A DNA stretch of 10,495 nucleotides from Gammaproteobacteria bacterium. GTDB lineage: Bacteria; Pseudomonadota; Gammaproteobacteria; SG8-11. The DNA lies in assembly GCA_016200445.1 (NCBI GenBank), contig JACQEQ010000395.1, forward strand, positions 1-10,495, written 5' to 3'. Made by a program: the position numbers and the translations under genes. Of the stretch, positions 5,739 through 10,495 are shown one piece after another. The notes below the pieces were generated by a model, which was not told the origin of the DNA, ran no database searches, and saw only the letters and a list, made by a program, of their open reading frames with translations. The first letter of the stretch is position 1. Each line of letters opens with the position of its first letter.

Positions 5739-7025
5739 GGCATTGTTCTCCTTTAGCAGGTTCAATTGTTGATTCAATCTCGTGAAATAACGTTTCACAT
5801 CGTTTCCGAAAAATGGCAGTCGCGGGGTTTTGTCAGTTCTGACGAAGTATCCCCACGGATAGTGAGCAAAGATCGCGTCTACACCGTGGTGCCACGAATT
5901 CCCACTCAGTAAGTTTCGAATACGGAGGCTTTTGTAGTAAGGATTTGCCGGCACCCCACGAATGCTTTCGTACTCCGCGAGCACACGCGCATTCGGTAGC
6001 AAGCGTTCCGCCGCCAACATGCGCACGTTGTTGCCTTTTTTCTGCAGGTGATACAACTCGACCGCTGCTACGTCATACGCGATGCCTAGTTTTTTTACGT
6101 GCATGTGTGCGAGGTGGTAAAGAAACTCCAGACCTCCCTCTTCCGGCAAGTCGATGAGCGCATCTCGCGGCTGGTATCCTGAAACTTCAGGCTCCAACAT
6201 CTTCCAGTAGTCGATCATGTCGGCGACAAAAAGCCGCAAGTCAGTGACCTCTGGAATCACCAGCAGGTATCCGGCGTATTCACGCTTCCCCGACTTCATA
6301 TCTACAATTTGCGGTACAAAAAGCGGCGTGGAAAATTGCCAGAAATGGAGCAACAAGTTGTGCTCAACTTGTCCGGCGAATGAAACGCGCTCAGCATTGG
6401 CGTCCTGCGCACCGACGAAGAGCGAGCCCGCGATGGATTCGACTTTAAACTTTCCTTTCGCGCGCAATTTCTGCGCCTTACCCAACGAGTCCCACAGCTT
6501 TGCGGTCACATCGGTGACTTGGCCGTTTGCTCGTTTTTCATATTCACCGCGTGTTGCAGGCTGCGCGCGGAGTACACGCCACAACATTTCGCGCCATAGT
6601 TTCAGCCACGGGCTTTGTTGCCCGCTCTGTAACCAAAAGGCGAATACATTGCCGGAGGGATCGAAAACGTCGTAGACGAATTGCTTTTCCTTTTTTGTCT
6701 TGCCGTTTTCTCCCGGGCGCTCGACTTCGTCGACTCTCTTGTGCGTGCTTCCCTGCCACTTTGTCGCGCTGTGTTTCTCAACCCATTTTGCATCGTAGAC
6801 ATCGTCGAGCAGAACACCGAGCGTTTGTTGCGTCAGCTCGATGGTCACACTCCGCGATCCACTCAACATCGCTTCGGGAAGCGGTCCGATCTCACGCGCT
6901 TTTAGCGATTCGAGCAGTATCAGCAATCCCGCCAACCCCGCTTTATGTTGGGTACTGGGCAGTTCGAATAAGTCGTAGATCAAGGTGATCTGCTCCGCTT
7001 CCTGCGTCTTCATCGCGGCGCTCAT
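5316..7025 (-). CDS. cas8: Cas8, Cmx8-like large subunit of MYXAN-type Cascade
   Basis: The large subunit recognises the PAM, helps open target DNA and recruits Cas3. The 569-aa protein opens with ITLIYDLFELPSTQHKAG (residues 13-30), a stretch I recognise from the Cmx8 family of MYXAN-subtype systems. The C-terminal 140 residues form a helical segment that may also be made separately as a small subunit (see 5316-5738). The ATG at 7025 overlaps the cas3 stop by 4 nt (ATGA), with GAGGAG about 8 nt upstream; an in-frame extension to 7289 lies inside cas3 and is rejected. Residues about 120-140 and 215-235 are rich in Lys, Arg and Glu. Cas8 families diverge quickly, so I am sure of the role from gene order and the N-terminal motif, less sure of the exact family label. 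Confidence 0.88.
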   Translation of the reverse strand: MSAAMKTQEAEQITLIYDLFELPSTQHKAGLAGLLILLESLKAREIGPLPEAMLSGSRSVTIELTQQTLGVLLDDVYDAKWVEKHSATKWQGSTHKRVDEVERPGENGKTKKEKQFVYDVFDPSGNVFAFWLQSGQQSPWLKLWREMLWRVLRAQPATRGEYEKRANGQVTDVTAKLWDSLGKAQKLRAKGKFKVESIAGSLFVGAQDANAERVSFAGQVEHNLLLHFWQFSTPLFVPQIVDMKSGKREYAGYLLVIPEVTDLRLFVADMIDYWKMLEPEVSGYQPRDALIDLPEEGGLEFLYHLAHMHVKKLGIAYDVAAVELYHLQKKGNNVRMLAAERLLPNARVLAEYESIRGVPANPYYKSLRIRNLLSGNSWHHGVDAIFAHYPWGYFVRTDKTPRLPFFGNDVKRYFTRLNQQLNLLKENNAMNETDPAIKDDVLARRIYRLIGEYVNYKTDARSSKKYKDLPCDVNGYRIYPKEFREAREKVTSDAFLAMRSRRAEDFVEYFTGTICSVPHFVQEAEFLDLTQALIQKPDTVKNLSMLALSAYSHLPGKEGQTHSSNENEN

Positions 7026-9355
7026 GCGTGGCTCTCCTCTTTCATGCTCTCGGCCAGCGGATCCTTGAAAAAACCATAACGCGGATCGTAATGGGTCGCG
7101 GGTGCGGCTTTCAGCCATCCCAGCCGTGGATCGTTTTGAGCCAGTTTTCTGGGCACCGGGACGACAAAACCATCTGTCGGCTTCTTGTCCTTGCTTGCCC
7201 GGAGATAACGCTCGATGTGTGCATCCAGAATCGCGGGCATGGAAAAGTCGAGACCGTCGCGCAAATCTTCGCGCCCGCCGCGTGACCAAAAGCCGTCGTC
7301 GATGAACGCTGCGATGCGATCCGGTTCCGGTTCGCTGGGTCCGTATTTCTCCAACAATTCTTCCAGCCGGGTTTGTGAAATCGTCGTGCCTTGGATCGCT
7401 GTCACGAAGTCCGCCGTGCCGTGCATGTCTTCCACGGCGTATGGCTCCTGCTTCTCCGGTGCGTAAAAATAAACCTGCCCAACCGGCGAGGCGCCATCTT
7501 TTGCGTGGCGGTTGCAGCGCCCCATGCGCTGAATCATTGCGGTGATCGGCGCGACTTCGCTGATGAGCACGTGCGCGTCCAGGTCAAGACTCATTTCGCA
7601 CACTTGCGTGGTCACGGCGATGACCGGCTGCTCTCCGGTAGCTTGATATGCGCTCACCACTTTCCGATGGCGGTCTTTGCGATCATCCAACGTGAAGCGG
7701 CTGTGGTAGCACAGTGCATTGAGTTCGCGTGCGAGTTGCTGGCAACGATCAACGGTGTTGACGACCCACAAGCAGCGCTTGTTTTGGCGCACCGCGTCTT
7801 TGGCAATTTGCAACGCGCCCGACTGTGAATCGAGCGTTTCCACGCGATAGCGTGGCAGACCCGCCAGCCGTTCCAAATCGGCGAATTGATCCGCCGCATC
7901 CGGGAACACCGTGAATCCGAGTTTCACCAGATCGTCGCGGCGGCGCTTGGGCAAGCTCGCGGTCATGCACAGCACCGGCACATCGAAACGTTCGAGAAAT
8001 TTCTTCAGCGTCGAAAACAATGCCTTGTCGAAACTATGCACTTCATCAAACACCACGATGCTGTCGGCGAGTACCGGCAGCAGGCAAATGGAACGATAGA
8101 CTTGCTGCATGAATCCCAGAAACTGGTCCACCGTGGCGCTGAAAATTCTGCGCTGCCAATATCCGAGGGCATACAAACGGTCTTCGGTTTCATACTTACG
8201 GCCAGACCGTTCGTCGGGATTGCAAAACATATCCTGCAACTCGTAGCTGGAGGTTCCATGCAACAACGCCGCGTCTGCTTCTGGTGCGTGCGACACGTAA
8301 TCGCGGAATCCCTCGGTCGCGGTGGCGCGCGTGGGGTACAAAAAAATCACACGTTGCCGCGAATGCCGGGCCAGGCATGCTTGAATCCAACGCCACGCAG
8401 CCAAAGTTTTTCCGCTGCCGCAAGCGGCCAGCAGCAATGCGCGGTCGGGAAGACTCGCGGCCCCATCCTGGAAATCGTTCCAGACAAATGTCTTCTTGGA
8501 TTTACTTTCGATATCGGCGATACGTCGGGCTATGACATCTCGACCGATGCGAACCCCATCCAAGAGCTTGCTTTCATCGAACGCCTCGGCGATCCACGCG
8601 CTGATACTGTGACCTTCACGTACCAAACCGGAACCGGCCGCGTCGGCGGCGATGACGGCGGCCTTCACTGCGAGCAACAAGTATTGTCGTTCGGCCGATT
8701 CTTTGAGCTTTGAGCCTTTGCGCCTGAAGTTCTCGATCAGTGTTTCATTCAGCGTACGTATATCCTGACCGGCGCCGGGTATGTAACTCCATAACGCCGA
8801 TACTTGTGCGTCGCACTCGCGCATTCCCAAACGTGCTGAGACTTGATTCAACACAGCATTAAAATCAGTTGCATCAATTCGAACTTTCAACAGGTCCGCT
8901 ACATCACCCAGCTTTTCGCCGATGGACGGATAGTAGGTTTCTTTCTTTGGCGAAGCCTTCAGGTGATGCCCGGCAACGGCGCTGATGACAATATCCACAT
9001 CGATTAACGGACAAGTCGCAAGCCAGTCGCGAAATTGCGGCAAGAAAAGAATGAGCGCACTCAAGTGTTCGTGACGCATGACCTGCGCGTCGCGCTCGCC
9101 GCGTACCGCATGTTGAAAACCATCGTTGGCTTTTCCAAGGTCGTGCAGACCACAGGCGGCGATTCCATTCGCATGAAAATGCGAATAATCGACCGATGAA
9201 ATCTTGAAGAACTTCAACCATGCGACGCCCAAGCGTGTCGGGCTCGACGCGTCTCCGAACAAGCATGCGAAAGAATCCATTACCTCCGAGCAATGTTCCG
9301 CCAGTCCTTTATCGGGACGATTCGCCGCACGACTTTTCGCGAGTAAGCTGGTCAT
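7022..9355 (-). CDS. cas3: Cas3, HD nuclease-helicase effector
   Basis: Cas3 is recruited to target-bound Cascade, nicks the displaced strand and degrades DNA while translocating. The 777-aa protein has both domains. The N-terminal HD nuclease (about 1-245) shows His21, HDLGK (71-75), RHEH (94-97), GHH (129-131) and Asp238 in AADAAGS. The superfamily 2 helicase follows: Walker A CGSGKT (312-317, Lys316), YPTRATATE (340-348), DEVH box (437-440), TASLP (465-469) and QRMGRCNR (609-616). A C-terminal accessory region fills 650-777. The ATG at 9355 overlaps the cas6 TGA by 4 nt (ATGA) and is preceded by GGAG and AAGGG; a GTG nine codons upstream lies inside cas6 and has no advantage. Cas8 follows with another ATGA overlap. 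All motifs are intact. The HD and helicase parts are in one chain, unlike I-A systems. Confidence 0.97.
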   Translation of the reverse strand: MTSLLAKSRAANRPDKGLAEHCSEVMDSFACLFGDASSPTRLGVAWLKFFKISSVDYSHFHANGIAACGLHDLGKANDGFQHAVRGERDAQVMRHEHLSALILFLPQFRDWLATCPLIDVDIVISAVAGHHLKASPKKETYYPSIGEKLGDVADLLKVRIDATDFNAVLNQVSARLGMRECDAQVSALWSYIPGAGQDIRTLNETLIENFRRKGSKLKESAERQYLLLAVKAAVIAADAAGSGLVREGHSISAWIAEAFDESKLLDGVRIGRDVIARRIADIESKSKKTFVWNDFQDGAASLPDRALLLAACGSGKTLAAWRWIQACLARHSRQRVIFLYPTRATATEGFRDYVSHAPEADAALLHGTSSYELQDMFCNPDERSGRKYETEDRLYALGYWQRRIFSATVDQFLGFMQQVYRSICLLPVLADSIVVFDEVHSFDKALFSTLKKFLERFDVPVLCMTASLPKRRRDDLVKLGFTVFPDAADQFADLERLAGLPRYRVETLDSQSGALQIAKDAVRQNKRCLWVVNTVDRCQQLARELNALCYHSRFTLDDRKDRHRKVVSAYQATGEQPVIAVTTQVCEMSLDLDAHVLISEVAPITAMIQRMGRCNRHAKDGASPVGQVYFYAPEKQEPYAVEDMHGTADFVTAIQGTTISQTRLEELLEKYGPSEPEPDRIAAFIDDGFWSRGGREDLRDGLDFSMPAILDAHIERYLRASKDKKPTDGFVVPVPRKLAQNDPRLGWLKAAPATHYDPRYGFFKDPLAESMKEESHA

Positions 9356-9960
9356 CCCTTCCACTCCACAAACACCCCACACCCCATCTTTCTCCGTCCG
9401 CCCAATCCTTGTTCCTGCAAGCGGATGGATTCCTCAGCGGTCAACTCCGACACCAGCAACGAATGGCCAACGACTTTTTTGTCCTTGATCGCGACGATGC
9501 GGCGCGGGCCGCGTTGCGGTTTTCCTTTAATGTCGAGCCCGTCGAGTTGGCGCTGAATTTCTGCATCAAAGCGCGCTTCGTCGTCGCCGTGTTTGGTGGT
9601 GACGACGTGCGCGTAGAGCACCACCGTAGGAACCAGAGCGGCCGTAGTGGTTGTGCCCACGCGCAGGGTGTCGCCATTGAGGTCGAGGCGTTTGCCCGCG
9701 AGCGGAAGAACGGCGGGAATCACGCTGGCGGGCAAGCGCAACCCAAATCGGGCGCGATCACCGAGAAGCAGTTTTCCCGCGCCGTCGTAGCGCCCACGCA
9801 ACGGATGCAAACCAACATTGTCCGCCGCGTGCAGCCATGCAGTTTGCTTTTCCAATATCCGGCTGATCGCGCCATAGAGTGCGTAGCCGTGATCGACCGG
9901 CACACGCTGGCCTTGCACGTGAAAGAAAATATCAATCACCGGTGACGTGTCGTGACTCAT
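9352..9960 (-). CDS. cas6: Cas6, Cmx6-type CRISPR RNA endoribonuclease
   Basis: Cas6 cuts the pre-crRNA in each repeat, giving crRNAs with a short 5' repeat tag. The 202-aa protein matches the MYXAN Cas6/Cmx6 pattern: VIDIFFHVQGQRVPVDHGYA (residues 8-27), with His24 a candidate catalytic residue, then YGAISRIL, and the C-terminal Gly-rich loop GLGGRRKMGCGVF (185-197), the RAMP signature that contacts RNA. The likely substrate is the small GAAA-loop hairpin in the repeats at 3-686. I chose ATG 9960 because GGGAGGG lies about 6 nt upstream; a TTG at 9975 overlaps that site. It is the first gene of the interference operon and overlaps cas3 by 4 nt. A 93-bp gap separates it from the WYL gene upstream on the same strand; I find no clear promoter there. 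Confidence 0.93.
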   Translation of the reverse strand: MSHDTSPVIDIFFHVQGQRVPVDHGYALYGAISRILEKQTAWLHAADNVGLHPLRGRYDGAGKLLLGDRARFGLRLPASVIPAVLPLAGKRLDLNGDTLRVGTTTTAALVPTVVLYAHVVTTKHGDDEARFDAEIQRQLDGLDIKGKPQRGPRRIVAIKDKKVVGHSLLVSELTAEESIRLQEQGLGGRRKMGCGVFVEWKG

Positions 9961-10053
9961 TGTTACCCTCCCCAATTCGTGTCGCTGGTTTGTTTGTCGA
10001 AACCATTTCTTTATCCACCGTGAGATGCTTGCGACGCATCGTATATTTGCTTG
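9961..10053 (-). promoter_or_regulatory. WYL-cas6 intergenic gap with a small inverted repeat
   Basis: The 93-bp gap holds the cas6 ribosome binding site near its left end and the inverted repeat GATGC-N7-GCATC (10024-10040). No T-run follows the repeat, so it is a poor terminator; it could be an operator. No convincing sigma-70 promoter is visible on the minus strand, so the cas operon may be read from a promoter upstream of the WYL gene or from a regulated one here. Confidence 0.3.
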
Positions 10054-10495
10054 TTACGCTTCCGGGTTTTTTAACATGCCCACTGGCTCACCCACTGCGC
10101 CACCCGCAAGTTTTTTTTCGCTGTAGAGTTCGGCGGCCTCACGCAGGCGTTCGGCGACCGCGTGGCGCAGCGCCTCGGGCGCGACGACTTCTACATCCGG
10201 CCCGTATTTGAGGATGTCCATCAGCAATTCGCGCGGGTCGGAATACGGGACTTGCAGTTCATACGCGCCGTCTTTCCATTGCCCGATCTGATCGGGGTGC
10301 CATTGTTCGTCCGCGACCCAGCGCGCGGCGGGATCGGCAAAGCGCAACACGGCCCACGCACTGGCGACGCCGGTGAAGATGCCGAAGCTCGCGCCGAGGT
10401 AACGATCCAAGTCTGCGTCGGCGATGGCTTTCACGCGTTGCGCCGTTTCGGTAACGCGTCGCACGCAGTCGAGCGCGAACATGCGCAGCGCAGCG
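10054..10495 (-). CDS. WYL-domain protein, probable regulator, 5' end outside the window
   Basis: About 146 C-terminal residues are visible; the frame stays open to the right edge, so the start and any N-terminal DNA-binding domain lie outside. The visible part has the pattern of the region after the WYL core: RMFALDCVRRV, then DLDRYLGASFGIFTG, AVLRFADPAARWVADEQWHP (a WCX-like segment ending in the common WHPDQ), DGAYELQVPYSD, LLMDILKYGPDVEVVAPEAL and a C-terminal helix. Such proteins usually carry an N-terminal winged helix and bind nucleotides or nucleic acid through the WYL domain. WYL regulators are frequent beside CRISPR-Cas loci and some are known to repress them. It is encoded just upstream of cas6 on the same strand, so it may control, or be co-transcribed with, the interference operon. 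The role as a CRISPR regulator is inference. Confidence 0.82.
   Translation of the reverse strand, partial: AALRMFALDCVRRVTETAQRVKAIADADLDRYLGASFGIFTGVASAWAVLRFADPAARWVADEQWHPDQIGQWKDGAYELQVPYSDPRELLMDILKYGPDVEVVAPEALRHAVAERLREAAELYSEKKLAGGAVGEPVGMLKNPEA

Noticed and set aside
6360..6390. Repeat-like sequence in cas8 (GTGCTCAAC, then CCGGC and ATGAAA)
   Set aside because: It resembles a degenerate CRISPR repeat, as in CreTA-type RNA modules, but is 31 bp, imperfect, and lies in the Cas8 coding sequence without promoter or terminator signals; probably chance.
7026..7289. N-terminal extension of Cas8
   Set aside because: The extension lies inside cas3, is Arg-rich and unlike Cas8; ATG 7025 has GAGGAG at good distance and an ATGA overlap.
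7886..8713. 275-codon plus-strand open frame
   Set aside because: It lies wholly antisense to the conserved cas3 helicase motifs; a GC-rich shadow frame.

Overview
The window is an almost complete type I CRISPR-Cas locus of the MYXAN kind (Cmx6, Cas3, Cmx8-like Cas8, DevR-type Cas7, DevS-type Cas5 and a Cas4-Cas1 fusion; I place it in the I-B group). It comes from a bacterium of moderately high GC with ordinary Shine-Dalgarno sites. The gene set and composition suggest a proteobacterium, but nothing here fixes the taxon.

Layout from right to left, which is the direction of transcription of all cas genes: the 3' part of a WYL-domain protein (right edge to 10054), cas6, cas3, cas8, cas7 and cas5 (3674). 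Next comes a two-gene toxin-antitoxin module on the opposite strand (2988-3669, Phd/YefM-like antitoxin and PIN toxin), then the cas4-cas1 fusion and cas2 (926), a leader of about 240 bp, and a CRISPR array of ten identical 36-bp repeats that runs off the left edge. The cas6-cas3, cas3-cas8 and cas7-cas5 junctions overlap by 1-4 nt, and so does cas4/1-cas2, so each block is one tightly coupled operon. The toxin-antitoxin pair separates the interference genes (cas6 to cas5) from the adaptation genes (cas4/1, cas2).

How the parts should work together: the array transcript is cut by Cas6. Cas8, Cas7 and Cas5, probably with a small subunit translated from inside cas8, form the Cascade complex, and Cas3 (HD nuclease plus helicase) destroys the target. 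Cas4-Cas1 with Cas2 select, trim and insert new spacers. All catalytic motifs I could look for are present, and no cas gene is broken.

Two features stand out. First, a strong ribosome binding site and in-frame ATG inside cas8 (5736-5754) would yield a separate 140-aa Cas11-like subunit. Second, the divergent toxin-antitoxin module shares a 95-bp intergenic region with cas4/1, so the antitoxin may also control spacer acquisition or make the locus addictive.
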